A DNA stretch of 64,000 nt, from NCBI RefSeq assembly GCF_021390435.2, contig NZ_JAJVCN010000003.1, positions 558,001 through 622,000 on the forward strand, given 5' to 3'. Under the pieces are notes generated by a model. That model did no database searches and was not told the DNA's origin. It saw nothing but the letters and a program-made list of their open reading frames with translations. How positions within the stretch are numbered: the stretch's first letter is position 1; each line of letters begins with the position of its first letter. This document shows positions 1 to 7,605 of this stretch, piece by piece. Source of the DNA: Kibdelosporangium philippinense. Its GTDB lineage: Bacteria > Actinomycetota > Actinomycetes > Mycobacteriales > Pseudonocardiaceae. Both the position numbers and the translations under genes were made by a program.

Positions 1-228
1 GCTCGGCAACTCCGGGCGCGGAATCTCGGCGGCGTAGTACTCCAGCAGCTGCAGCAGCAGGTCTTCCTTGTCGCGGACGTGGTGGTACAGCGTGGTCGGC
101 GCCGTCCCCGTCTCCACCGCCAGCCTGCGCATCGTCAGTTTCTCCCAGCCATCCCGATCGATCAGGGTCCGTGCGGCCGACATGATCTGCGCGCGCGATG
201 TCCGGGGTGGGCGGCCAGTTCGGGGCAT
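1..228 (-). CDS. TetR-family transcriptional regulator (N-terminal part, cut by window edge)
   Basis: Reading leftward from ATG at 228, 76 codons are visible before the window edge. They encode a TetR-type helix-turn-helix: a basic N-terminus (MPRTGRPPRTSRAQI), the helix AARTLIDRDGWEKLTMRRLA and the recognition part TAPTTLYHHVRDKEDLL. TetR proteins are ligand-responsive repressors with a variable C-terminal pocket, which is not in the window. It is divergent from the MFS transporter, with a perfect palindrome between them, so local repression of itself and the transporter is the natural inference. A GTG at 234 is an alternative start. Confidence 0.9.
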   Translation of the reverse strand, partial: MPRTGRPPRTSRAQIMSAARTLIDRDGWEKLTMRRLAVETGTAPTTLYHHVRDKEDLLLQLLEYYAAEIPRPELPS

Positions 229-251
229 GCGCACATCTTGACACCGGTGCT

Positions 252-275
252 ACTTTTCGAACATGTTCGAAAAGT
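252..275. promoter_or_regulatory. 24-bp perfect palindrome, probable TetR operator
   Basis: ACTTTTCGAACA is followed directly by its reverse complement, a perfect 24-bp inverted repeat. It lies in the 34-bp gap between the divergent tetR and MFS genes and covers the transporter ATG (263-265). Size and position fit a TetR operator. Occupancy would block MFS transcription, and the tetR start at 228 is close enough for autoregulation. Function is inferred. Confidence 0.75.
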
Positions 276-1897
276 TATCGGGCGGAGGAGTCCCGCTGGT
301 CTGCCTTGCCATGTTCGGGTTGATGGCCGGGCAGCAGATGGTCAACCCGATCCTGCCGCCGCTGGCCCGTGAGCTGGGGCTGAGCGAACTGCACCTGGGG
401 ATCGTGATGACCGTCGCCGCCGCGGCTGTCGTGCTCGTGAGCCCGTTCTGGGGGCGCCGCGCGACCTCGTGGGGGCACCGGGCCGTCCTGCTCATCTCGC
501 TGGTTGGTGCCGCTGGCGGACTGCTGGCGTTCGCCGTGATCGCGAACATCGGCACCGCGTTGGGCGTGCCCGTCTTGTTCGCGCTGATCCTGCTCACCAG
601 AAGCGTGATCTTCGGGGTGGCGTGGGCCGCGACGCCCGTCACCGCACAGTCCTATGTGGCCGATGTGACTACTGGCGAGGCCGCGAGGATCCGGGGAATG
701 TCGATGCTTGGTGCGGCACAAGGCCTTGGGCTTGCCATCGGCCCGGCCGCAGGCGGCATGCTCGCGATCGGCGGCCTGTCGCTGCCACTGTTCGTCGCCC
801 CGGCGTTGATCCTGCTGATCGCGTTGGTCATCAGCGTGTCCCTGCCAAGGCCGGACAAACACCGCGAGATCCCGCCGCAGACCAAGGTAAGCCCGTTCGA
901 CAAGCGTGTCTTGCCGTTCCTGACCGCGGGATTCGGCATGTACCTCGCCTACGGCCTAGTCCTGATGACCGTCGGTTTCCTGTTGCAGGACCGGCTTGGG
1001 CTGACCGCACGGCAGACCGGCCTGGCAACGGGCCTCGTCATTCTGGCCGGTGCCGGGGTGTTCATGCTGGTGCAAGCCGCCGTCGTGCCACGCCTTGACT
1101 GGCGTCCACCACGTCTGATCAGGGTCGGCGCGGTCGTGATGACGATCGGTATGGCCACCATGGTGGTCGCGGACAGCACTGCGTTGATCACGGTCGCCAT
1201 CGCGATTCTTGGCGCCGGAATGGGTTTCGGCCTGCCGGGGTTCATGTCGGCGCCGACACTGCTCGTCCAGTCGCACGAACAGGGATCGGTCGCCGGGCTT
1301 GCCGCCGCCAGCACCGGGCTGACCTTCGTGTTCGGCCCGCTCATCGGCACGGCGTCGTACGAGATCACGCCAGCAGCGCCATATCTGCTCGGCACAGTGC
1401 TGCTGATCGGCCTTGTCGTCTTCGTGTTCGCGCACCCGGGAGTCGGGCGTGTGAGTAGTCGCACGGAGTGCGAACACCATCGGATAGGGCATCCTGAACT
1501 CATGCGTCCGCACGACGTCGAGGTCGGCCAGACCTACCGGGTACGCATCACCCAGCGGGACAACCCCGCGAGGTTCATCACGGGTGATCCCAGCAAAGCC
1601 GAGGCAGACCTGCTGATGCTGTCCTGGACCTTGGAATCGACACACGAGTTCGACCTCACAGTGACCGCGACCGGACAGGAACTGAGCGGCGAGCCCGCGG
1701 TGACCGGTGTCCGCGTCGCGGAAACGTCTCGCGTCAGCACGCCGTTGCCGCCGGAGGCGGCAGAACGTCTAGGCCTGCCAACGGATGTGGACTACATCAT
1801 CGAAGGTGTGCTCAAGGACGCGGTGACCGGTCAGATCGTGAGCAGGCCGACCGGCGAGACGATGACAATTCCGTGCGCGTGGCTGAAACCGCTTTAA
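263..1897 (+). CDS. MFS multidrug-type transporter read through into a 131-residue soluble domain
   Basis: A 544-residue frame. Residues 1 to about 395 are a 12-segment major facilitator with the typical loop FWGRRATSWGHRAVLL after TM2, a probable drug or metabolite exporter at the cytoplasmic membrane. The ATG at 263 lies inside the palindrome, so the mRNA may be leaderless. GGAGGAG at 284-290 lacks a standard start codon at good spacing. From about residue 396 the sequence changes: about 17 codons with poor GC3 (AGT, AGT, CAT, ATA, CCT), then ATG at 1502 opening a compact soluble domain. MFS proteins normally end where this linker begins, so a lost stop joining two genes is likelier than a designed fusion. 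The 3' end overlaps the convergent GH26 gene by 4 bp. Confidence 0.8.
   Translation: MFEKLSGGGVPLVCLAMFGLMAGQQMVNPILPPLARELGLSELHLGIVMTVAAAAVVLVSPFWGRRATSWGHRAVLLISLVGAAGGLLAFAVIANIGTALGVPVLFALILLTRSVIFGVAWAATPVTAQSYVADVTTGEAARIRGMSMLGAAQGLGLAIGPAAGGMLAIGGLSLPLFVAPALILLIALVISVSLPRPDKHREIPPQTKVSPFDKRVLPFLTAGFGMYLAYGLVLMTVGFLLQDRLGLTARQTGLATGLVILAGAGVFMLVQAAVVPRLDWRPPRLIRVGAVVMTIGMATMVVADSTALITVAIAILGAGMGFGLPGFMSAPTLLVQSHEQGSVAGLAAASTGLTFVFGPLIGTASYEITPAAPYLLGTVLLIGLVVFVFAHPGVGRVSSRTECEHHRIGHPELMRPHDVEVGQTYRVRITQRDNPARFITGDPSKAEADLLMLSWTLESTHEFDLTVTATGQELSGEPAVTGVRVAETSRVSTPLPPEAAERLGLPTDVDYIIEGVLKDAVTGQIVSRPTGETMTIPCAWLKPL
1459..1473. promoter_or_regulatory. Inverted repeat TCGCAC-GGA-GTGCGA inside the MFS linker
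   Basis: Six-base arms around a 3-bp spacer, 29 bp before ATG 1502. It lies in the non-coding-looking stretch between the transporter and the soluble domain. It could be an operator or promoter element left from a time when the downstream part was its own gene. Short palindromes arise by chance, so confidence is low. Confidence 0.35.
1502..1897 (+). CDS. Alternative reading: separate small soluble protein, in frame with the MFS gene
   Basis: Starting at ATG 1502 this gives 131 residues beginning MRPHDVEVGQTYRVRI, with good GC3 throughout and no membrane segment. It looks beta-rich and ends IPCAWLKPL. I do not recognise the family. The upstream linker has an inverted repeat and poor coding character, so this may be an independent gene now fused in frame to the transporter. 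No clear ribosome-binding site precedes the ATG. Confidence 0.4.
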   Translation: MRPHDVEVGQTYRVRITQRDNPARFITGDPSKAEADLLMLSWTLESTHEFDLTVTATGQELSGEPAVTGVRVAETSRVSTPLPPEAAERLGLPTDVDYIIEGVLKDAVTGQIVSRPTGETMTIPCAWLKPL

Positions 1898-3048
1898 CCG
1901 CGCCAATCACTGTTCTCCAGTGAAATCACCCACGGGTCGTTCATCAGTTTGTCGGTTTCCCTGACCTCCATCAGCGCGACTTTCGCGCCCGGCCAGCCGT
2001 GCCAGCAATTGAACATCGTCATCTGCTGATAACGGGCCTTGATCCGGTCGATGATCTCGGTCGATTTCCAGGTGCCGTCGAACGGCTCGCCGGACCCGAC
2101 TTCAAGCAGGGCCATCGGCCGCTCGGGGGCAAGCATGTCGGAGATGTCCTCGCTCTGCCCCTCAAGCCCGAAGCTGACCGTGTTGAGATAGCTGGTCGGT
2201 CCCATGATGTCCACGACATCGTCGCCCGGGTAGTACTTCATCCGCGGCGCGTTCCACGGCCTGGCAGGCGAGTACACCCACAGCAAGTTGTGCAGGTTCC
2301 GGGTTTCGGTCATATACGAGTACGTGTCGCGGAAGAGCTTGACCGAATCGCTCCGGCCGGTCGTGTGGTCCTGGCCCCACCAGAACCAGATCCCGTTGGG
2401 CTCGTGGAATGGCCGGAAGATCACCGTCACGCCAGCCTCGTCCAGTTCCTGCAGAATGTCGGCGATCCGGTCGAGGTCCGCGCGCCAGCGGCTGCGCGCG
2501 GGGCTTGGTTTGGCGTCGGCGAGCAACTTGGTCAAATCGCCTTTCGGCTCTGTGACAATCCCGCGGTAGGACTCCGGATCGACCTTGTCGAGGAACGGGT
2601 TCGGCCGGTGCAGATCGAACGTGACCAGGCCGCCCCTGCGCCAGTGGTCGATCAGCACGGACGTGTTCTTCGGCTTCCAGTAGCCGTCGAAGGTCGTGCC
2701 GATCAGGACAGGCGTCTTGCCGAGCTGGCGGGTCATGCCGCCGAAAAGCTTGTCGTAGTCAAAGCGCGCGTCGGCGCTGACCTGCTGACCGGAGACCACC
2801 CGCTTGCTTTCACGCTGCGGAAGCGCACTCAGCCAGGCCAGGAGTTTGTGCACGTCCGGCTTGGCTTTCGGGTCAGCTGGCCGGTTGGCCCGGCGGCCGG
2901 TCCCGGTGTCGACGGTCGGCGCCAGGGTTGGCGCGCTCGGCGGCTGCGCCGGCGGGGCGGTGCATCCCGCCGCCAGGGCAGCGGCGCCCGCAGCGAGCAG
3001 CAAGGTCCGGCGGTCGACTGGGGACATGCCGTGTATGAAACCACTCAC
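1894..3048 (-). CDS. Secreted GH26-type glycoside hydrolase (beta-mannanase family), Tat/lipoprotein signal
   Basis: 384 residues. The N-terminus carries an RR pair (VDRRTLLLAAG) and a lipobox LAAGC (Cys29), so it is probably a Tat-exported lipoprotein. A Pro/Thr-rich linker follows, then a GH26 TIM barrel. The acid/base is Glu216 in FRPFHEPNGIWFWWG, the family signature, and the nucleophile is probably Glu316 in ALLEVGSGEPF. GH26 enzymes cleave beta-mannans or related beta-glycans; the substrate here is not determined. The GTG start at 3048 overlaps the TGA of the upstream methionine-synthase-like gene (GTGA), so the two are probably translationally coupled. ATG at 3027 is an alternative start. 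Confidence 0.88.
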   Translation of the reverse strand: MSGFIHGMSPVDRRTLLLAAGAAALAAGCTAPPAQPPSAPTLAPTVDTGTGRRANRPADPKAKPDVHKLLAWLSALPQRESKRVVSGQQVSADARFDYDKLFGGMTRQLGKTPVLIGTTFDGYWKPKNTSVLIDHWRRGGLVTFDLHRPNPFLDKVDPESYRGIVTEPKGDLTKLLADAKPSPARSRWRADLDRIADILQELDEAGVTVIFRPFHEPNGIWFWWGQDHTTGRSDSVKLFRDTYSYMTETRNLHNLLWVYSPARPWNAPRMKYYPGDDVVDIMGPTSYLNTVSFGLEGQSEDISDMLAPERPMALLEVGSGEPFDGTWKSTEIIDRIKARYQQMTMFNCWHGWPGAKVALMEVRETDKLMNDPWVISLENSDWRG

Positions 3049-4082
3049 CAGCTTTCCGGTGGTTCGACAAATGCCCTTCCGACATCACGGATCAGGCTCA
3101 GCGCCCGACGGGCCCATGTACTATCCGCCCCCGCTAGGCCACATGTCGGCGTGGGAATCGCCCGTTCGGCCAGCAGCGAGCGCGGGAAGCCGAGCCGGTC
3201 GACCAGCTCAAGCGCGGGTTTGGCGGCCTCGGCCAGTGTCGGCGGGCGGGCCGGTGTGGTGCCGGGCACCAGGCCGAGCAGCAGGGTGATGCCCGCGTCC
3301 CATGCCTCGCCCAACTGGTCGGACAGTGAAGCCGGGATGCCTTCGAGCAACGTGGCGTCAATGGCCAACGCGTCCGCGCCCGCTGCACGGAACAACCCCA
3401 CCGGCGGCCGTGGCGCGCAGCAATGCACGATCACCGGCTGGTTCGTGGCTTCGCCCACAGCCTTGATGACTCCCGCGAGGACTTCACGCGCGTCAGGTTC
3501 GGCGACAGCGGGGACCATGCCGTAGCCCGACGGCGTTGACAACGCTCCTGCCAGCACAGTCGGCAGGCTCGGCTCGTCGAGCTGGACGACTACTGGTGTC
3601 TCCAGGCGACGGCTGACCTCGGCGGCGTGCACCGCGAGGCCTTCGCTGAGCGAGTCGGCGAATTCACGCAACGCGCCATGGTCCGTGAGCACGCGATGGC
3701 CGCGTGCGAGCTCTATCCCAGCCGTCAGGGTCCACGGACCTGCGGCCTGGACCTTGATCACCGGGGGACGTACGCCAGCGCGCTCGACCGCCTCTTCAAG
3801 GGCGTCGATGTCCCGTTTGATCAAGTCGACCGCGCGCCGGTGCTCATGACCTGGCCGCGCGGCCGTCCGATATCCGGACGGCACGAGCTCGATCGGCAAG
3901 TCGACCAGCAGGGCCGCGGTCCGGCCGATGATGTCCGCGCCGAGCCCGCGGGCAGGCAGCTCGGCAAGGTATGGCAAATCGGGCAATTCCCCGACGACAA
4001 CGTTTGCGGCCTCGAGCGGATCGGTGCCCGGCATCGAGCCGACACCGGTGGCGGTTCCGGGAGACCATGGCGTGTTCGGCAC
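3045..4082 (-). CDS. Cobalamin-independent methionine synthase-like protein (Rv3015c type)
   Basis: 345 residues from GTG 4082, matching the MetE C-terminal (UROD/MetE) fold: GVGSMPGTDPLEAANVVVGELP near the N-terminus, VQLDEPSLPTVLAG at the centre, and VIVHCCAPRPP carrying the zinc-ligand-type His/Cys. It is half the length of true MetE and lacks the N-terminal domain, as in the actinobacterial Rv3015c family, whose role is not established. In mycobacteria it lies in the same stretch as mnmA and the cysteine desulfurase; here 13 kb of other genes separate them. It is the first gene of an operon with the GH26 gene. Two DasR-like sites lie 60-92 bp upstream. Confidence 0.85.
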   Translation of the reverse strand: MPNTPWSPGTATGVGSMPGTDPLEAANVVVGELPDLPYLAELPARGLGADIIGRTAALLVDLPIELVPSGYRTAARPGHEHRRAVDLIKRDIDALEEAVERAGVRPPVIKVQAAGPWTLTAGIELARGHRVLTDHGALREFADSLSEGLAVHAAEVSRRLETPVVVQLDEPSLPTVLAGALSTPSGYGMVPAVAEPDAREVLAGVIKAVGEATNQPVIVHCCAPRPPVGLFRAAGADALAIDATLLEGIPASLSDQLGEAWDAGITLLLGLVPGTTPARPPTLAEAAKPALELVDRLGFPRSLLAERAIPTPTCGLAGADSTWARRALSLIRDVGRAFVEPPESW

Positions 4083-4141
4083 GCCGACAGTGTGGCGGAT
4101 CGGGTCCCACTCGATTTCAGCGCACCGCTATGCAGCATGGA

Positions 4142-4174
4142 GGTCTAGACCCATTGACGAGATGGTCTAGGCCA
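4142..4174. promoter_or_regulatory. Tandem DasR-like (dre) sites upstream of the Rv3015c-like/GH26 operon
   Basis: GGTCTAGACC at 4142-4151 is a perfect palindrome. TGGTCTAGGCCA at 4163-4174 differs by one base from the dre core TGGTCTAGACCA of the GntR-family N-acetylglucosamine regulator DasR. Their centres are 22 bp apart, about two helical turns, so both would face the same side of the helix. They lie 60-92 bp upstream of the GTG at 4082. Confidence 0.55.
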
Positions 4175-4252
4175 CATACCGTCATCTCACTCGTCGCGAC
4201 AACGCGCACACGAGCGGCTCCGATAAGTAAGAAATATTGGGGCCCCTGAGAC

Positions 4253-4293
4253 GTGGTGCGGGGGGCGTGTCGCGCCCGCGCCCCCCGCGCCAC
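4253..4293. terminator. Strong GC hairpin between two divergent genes
   Basis: GTGGTGCGGGGGGCG (4253-4267) pairs with CGCCCCCCGCGCCAC (4279-4293), 15 bp with a single G-T wobble and an 11-nt loop. There is no U-tract. Both flanking genes are transcribed away from it, so it does not terminate either one. It could end a small RNA or insulate the two promoters. The rest of 4083-4391 holds the DasR-like sites and the dehydratase promoter area; I see no gene in it. Confidence 0.5.
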
Positions 4294-4362
4294 ACCCTCT
4301 ACCTAACCACTGATCCGCCCGGCCGCCAGGCTGCATGGTCCGGTCATCGGTGGTGATCTGCG

Positions 4363-4395
4363 CCACCTAGCTCTAGACATAGGATGACTAGGTGG
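4363..4395. promoter_or_regulatory. Inverted repeat over the dehydratase start
   Basis: CCACCTAG at 4363-4370 and CTAGGTGG at 4388-4395 are perfect 8-bp arms, 17 bp apart. The second arm covers the GTG start at 4392, and the spacer holds the AGGA ribosome-binding site. It could be an operator or an mRNA hairpin that hides the start. Confidence 0.4.
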
Positions 4396-5270
4396 ACGTT
4401 GAGCTCGCGGCAGCCAGGATCGAACCGTACGCACGCAGGACTCCCTTGCTACGGACCAAGATCGACGGCAAACCGCTCGTGCTGAAGCTTGAGCACCTGC
4501 AGCGCACGGGATCGTTCAAGTTCCGTGGCGCGCTGAACGCGTTGTTGGCAGGAGGAAAGCCCGATCGCGTGGTGACCGCGTCCGGCGGAAACCACGGCAT
4601 GGCCGTCGCCGAAGCAGCGTCGGTACTGGGCATCCCGGCCACGGTGTACGCACCGGAATCGATCCCGGAGAGCAAGGCCCGCCGGATTGTCAAGGCAGGT
4701 GCCGAACTGGTCCGGGCAGGCGAAAACTACGCCGAGGCAGCGAAACTAGCCCAAGAACAGCCCGGCATGTACGTCCCGGCGTACGACCACCCGGACGTGA
4801 TCGGCGGGCAGGCCACGGTCGGCGCGGAGATCGTCGCGGACGCGTCTGATGTGGACACGATCGTGGTCGCGGTCGGAGGCGGCGGGCTTGCCGCGGGAAC
4901 CGCGTTGAGCGCCGACGGCCGCAAGCTGGTGACGGTCGAACCGACCAACTGCTGCTGCTTGCACAACGCGCTGGCCGCGGGCGAACCGGTCGATTCGACT
5001 GTGGACTCGATCGCCTCGTCGGCATTGGGCGCGACAAGGGTCGGCACGCTGCCGTTCGAGATCCTGCAGGCCGCAAAGCCAGACTCGGTGCTGGTCGACG
5101 ACTCCAAGATCGTGGAGGCTCGTGACCTGCTGTGGGAGCAGTTCCGGCTGGCCGTCGAACCGGCCGCGGCGGCACCACTGGCCGCGTGGTTGGCCGGAGA
5201 TGTGCCCGGCGACCTGCCGTGCTTGATCCTCTGCGGTGCGAACACCGACTGGCTGCCGTACGTCCCCTGA
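4392..5270 (+). CDS. PLP-dependent serine/threonine dehydratase family protein
   Basis: 292 residues from GTG 4392, preceded by AGGA. Fold-type II PLP enzyme: Lys43 in GSFKFRGA forms the Schiff base, SGGNHG (64-69) binds the phosphate side, and the Gly-rich loop VGGGGLAAG lies at 161-169. The family deaminates serine or threonine to 2-oxo acids, or acts as a racemase. It lacks the C-terminal ACT domain of biosynthetic IlvA, which favours a catabolic or racemase role. A CCC run (TNCCCLHNA, about residues 185-193) is unusual. It stands alone, 63 bp before a membrane protein gene. Confidence 0.85.
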   Translation: MDVELAAARIEPYARRTPLLRTKIDGKPLVLKLEHLQRTGSFKFRGALNALLAGGKPDRVVTASGGNHGMAVAEAASVLGIPATVYAPESIPESKARRIVKAGAELVRAGENYAEAAKLAQEQPGMYVPAYDHPDVIGGQATVGAEIVADASDVDTIVVAVGGGGLAAGTALSADGRKLVTVEPTNCCCLHNALAAGEPVDSTVDSIASSALGATRVGTLPFEILQAAKPDSVLVDDSKIVEARDLLWEQFRLAVEPAAAAPLAAWLAGDVPGDLPCLILCGANTDWLPYVP

Positions 5271-5333
5271 CGTACCCGTAGTGACGCTCGCAGGCGGACG
5301 ACGCAAGCTCGGGCAGCGGCCAGCATTAGCCGC

Positions 5334-6056
5334 ATGAGGACCGTAGATCGCGTCGGCTACATCATCGGAGGCCTGCTGTTCCTGAGCGGGCTCGTGCATC
5401 TGGTCGTGCTCCTGATCACCGGCAGCACGTGGTTGGGCCCGTTGTCGATGCGCAAGCCCATGACCTTCGGACTGTCATTCGGGCTAACGGTCGGCGCGGC
5501 CGTATGGGCAACCTCATTCCTGCGAATCAAGCACGGCCTACGAACGTTTCTGCTGGCAGTGCTGTACGCAGCGAGCATCGTTGAGGTCGGGCTGATCACG
5601 ATGCAAGCGTGGCGCGGGCATCCGTCGCATTTCAACTTCGAGACACCATTCGACTCGACGATCTCGATGACGTTGGCAGGCGGCGGTTTCGTGCTCATCG
5701 CGGTGACCATCGGATTCACGGTCGCGGCATTCCGAACCGTCCAGACCCGGACCATGCAACTGGCGCTTCGGTTCGGTTTCGCCGCACTCCTCGTGGCGCT
5801 CGCGGTGGGCGCGGTGATGATCGCGACCGGCGTAACCGCAGTGCGTTCGGGCGATCCTCAGCTCGCTTATGCCACAGCGGGCGCGCTGAAGCCAGCGCAC
5901 GCCGTCCCCATGCACGCGATCCTGATCATGCCTGGTTTGGCGTGGCTACTAGGTTTCACGCGGTGGCCAGAGCAGACCCAGGTGCTGCTGATGCGGATCG
6001 CGGCGGTCGGATACGGCTTGCTGATCGCGGGCACAATCGTCTACTTCGCACTTTAG
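5334..6056 (+). CDS. Multi-pass membrane protein of unknown function
   Basis: 240 residues with about seven predicted membrane segments, for example GLLFLSGLVHLVVLLIT near the N-terminus and YGLLIAGTIVYFAL at the C-terminus. A loop of charged and polar residues (WRGHPSHFNFETPFDS) lies after the third segment. I do not recognise a catalytic motif. It follows the dehydratase in the same direction and overlaps the convergent amidase stop by 4 bp. Confidence 0.75.
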   Translation: MRTVDRVGYIIGGLLFLSGLVHLVVLLITGSTWLGPLSMRKPMTFGLSFGLTVGAAVWATSFLRIKHGLRTFLLAVLYAASIVEVGLITMQAWRGHPSHFNFETPFDSTISMTLAGGGFVLIAVTIGFTVAAFRTVQTRTMQLALRFGFAALLVALAVGAVMIATGVTAVRSGDPQLAYATAGALKPAHAVPMHAILIMPGLAWLLGFTRWPEQTQVLLMRIAAVGYGLLIAGTIVYFAL

Positions 6057-7453
6057 ATCGGCGGAGACCAAATTTTAGTGAAGTACCAAGGGTTGGCCGT
6101 CGCGATGACGTTGCCGAGCGTGAAGACGGCCTGATCGTCGTAAGGACGGCCAACCACCTGGACGCCAGTGGGTACCCGGTTCGCCGCGAGCCCAGAGGGA
6201 ACACTGAGAACAGGACACCGGCTGGCGATGTTGAACGGAATAGTCAGCGGTGCCTCAAGATTGTGGTCGAGCCGAACCCCGTTGACGACAAGAGGAGTGT
6301 CCACATAGTCCTCACCGGCCAGCAGTGCGGGTATGCCAGAAGTGGGACAGATCAACGCATCGGCGGCCTGAAAAACCTCGGCAAGGCTGTCGTGGATCTT
6401 CGCCTCGATCAGCATAGCCTCGAAGTACGTACCAGCCTCATTGGCCTTCTTCAGAAAGTCATCGGTATACCGCAAAACCGGCCGCCCCTCGGCGGCAGCC
6501 TCGATCATCGGAGCGAAGATAGCGCCATAGTGCGCCCAAGCGGCAGCCATGATCTCAGCCCGAGTCCACGGCAACTCAATCTCCTCGACGCGCACCCCAG
6601 CATCCGTGAGCGCCTCAGCAGCCCGAAGAGTGGCGGCGGCAACATCCGGCTCAACGGGATAGTCACCAAGGTTCATACACAACGCGACACGCAGCCCGTC
6701 AACCCTCCCGATCGTGAGATCAGGCGGATTCGGCAACGAAACCGGGTCCCCGGGATGCGGACCAGCAATCACGTTCTGCAGCAACGCACAATCCGGAACA
6801 GTCCTAGCCATCGGACCGTCGTGACAGTAGTTGTCCAAGTTGACCGGTGGCATGGACGGCACCCGACCGTACGGCGGCTTGAACCCGACAATGCCGTTAA
6901 AGGAAGCCGGAATCCGAATCGACCCGCCGATATCGGAGCCGGTCGCAAGCATCGCGGACCCAGCAGCGAGCGCAGCCCCAGAACCACCAGACGACCCACC
7001 GGAGGAGTACTCCAGGTTCCACGGTGTCCTGGTCACACCCCACAAATCGCTGTGAGTGAAACCCGCACAGCAAAACTCCGGCGTGGTAGTGCGAGCATGC
7101 ACGATCCCACCGGCGGCCATGATCCGCTCAACGATCGGATGCGTCTGCGTCGCCACGTTGTCACGAAGCGCCTTCGCCCCCTCCCGCCACGGCAGACCAG
7201 CGATCGGATGCTCCTCCTTGATGGCGACGGGCACGCCGTCAAGCGGCCGTTCCTCACCCCGCGCGTACCGATCCCCCGCCTCCCGAGCCTGATCCAGCGC
7301 ATCTTCAAAGTATCGATCGGTGAAAGCGTTGATAGTCGGTTCAGTGAGCTGAGCCCGCTCAACCACAGCAGTCATCAACTCAACCGGAGCCAGCTCCCCA
7401 CTGCGAAACAAAGCGATCGCATCGGTCGCCGAGAGGTAAGCGAGATCAGCCAC
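6053..7453 (-). CDS. Amidase (amidase signature family)
   Basis: About 466 residues from GTG 7453 (VADLAYLSATDAIALFRSGE). The frame stays open upstream, but that part reads through a palindromic repeat and is not like amidases. The Ser-cisSer-Lys triad is visible: Lys in PVAIKEEHP, the Gly/Ser loop SSGGSSGGSGAALAAGSA and GSDIGGSIRIPASF. The family hydrolyses amides, and the closest general type is the Asp/Glu-tRNA amidotransferase A-like group. There is no GatB/GatC neighbour, so it is not the tRNA enzyme. Third codon positions are richer in T than in the backbone genes, which may mean recent acquisition. Confidence 0.88.
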   Translation of the reverse strand: MADLAYLSATDAIALFRSGELAPVELMTAVVERAQLTEPTINAFTDRYFEDALDQAREAGDRYARGEERPLDGVPVAIKEEHPIAGLPWREGAKALRDNVATQTHPIVERIMAAGGIVHARTTTPEFCCAGFTHSDLWGVTRTPWNLEYSSGGSSGGSGAALAAGSAMLATGSDIGGSIRIPASFNGIVGFKPPYGRVPSMPPVNLDNYCHDGPMARTVPDCALLQNVIAGPHPGDPVSLPNPPDLTIGRVDGLRVALCMNLGDYPVEPDVAAATLRAAEALTDAGVRVEEIELPWTRAEIMAAAWAHYGAIFAPMIEAAAEGRPVLRYTDDFLKKANEAGTYFEAMLIEAKIHDSLAEVFQAADALICPTSGIPALLAGEDYVDTPLVVNGVRLDHNLEAPLTIPFNIASRCPVLSVPSGLAANRVPTGVQVVGRPYDDQAVFTLGNVIATANPWYFTKIWSPPI

Positions 7454-7554
7454 AGCGGGAGAGTAACTACATGAGGTGCGGTCAGAACAGCCTGACCGCC
7501 GCGTCCCGCGCGACGAGGAACCCGGCGATGGTGCCGAGGTACAGCCAGGCCACC

Positions 7555-7602
7555 CCTCGTGAGTGGTTAGCCGCGTTCTAACCCGTCTAACCACTCACGA
7601 GG
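7555..7602. repeat. 48-bp palindromic element, copy 1
   Basis: CCTCGTGAGTGGTTA (7555-7569), an 18-nt loop containing GTTCTAACCCG, then the exact reverse complement (7588-7602). It starts 3 bp after the stop codon of the GH20 gene. Copies at 30920-30967 and 53910-53957 have identical arms and the same loop length, and also sit just after stop codons. It probably acts as a terminator or 3'-end stabiliser. Confidence 0.9.
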
Positions 7603-7605
7603 TCT

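Noticed and set aside
1999..3525. Long 508-codon frame opposite the GH26 and Rv3015c-like genes
   Set aside because: It is the antisense shadow of two well-supported genes, with no domain and no start signal.
5609..7474. 621-codon frame on the plus strand across the membrane protein and amidase genes
   Set aside because: Low-complexity Arg-rich translation, antisense to the amidase, whose catalytic triad is clear.
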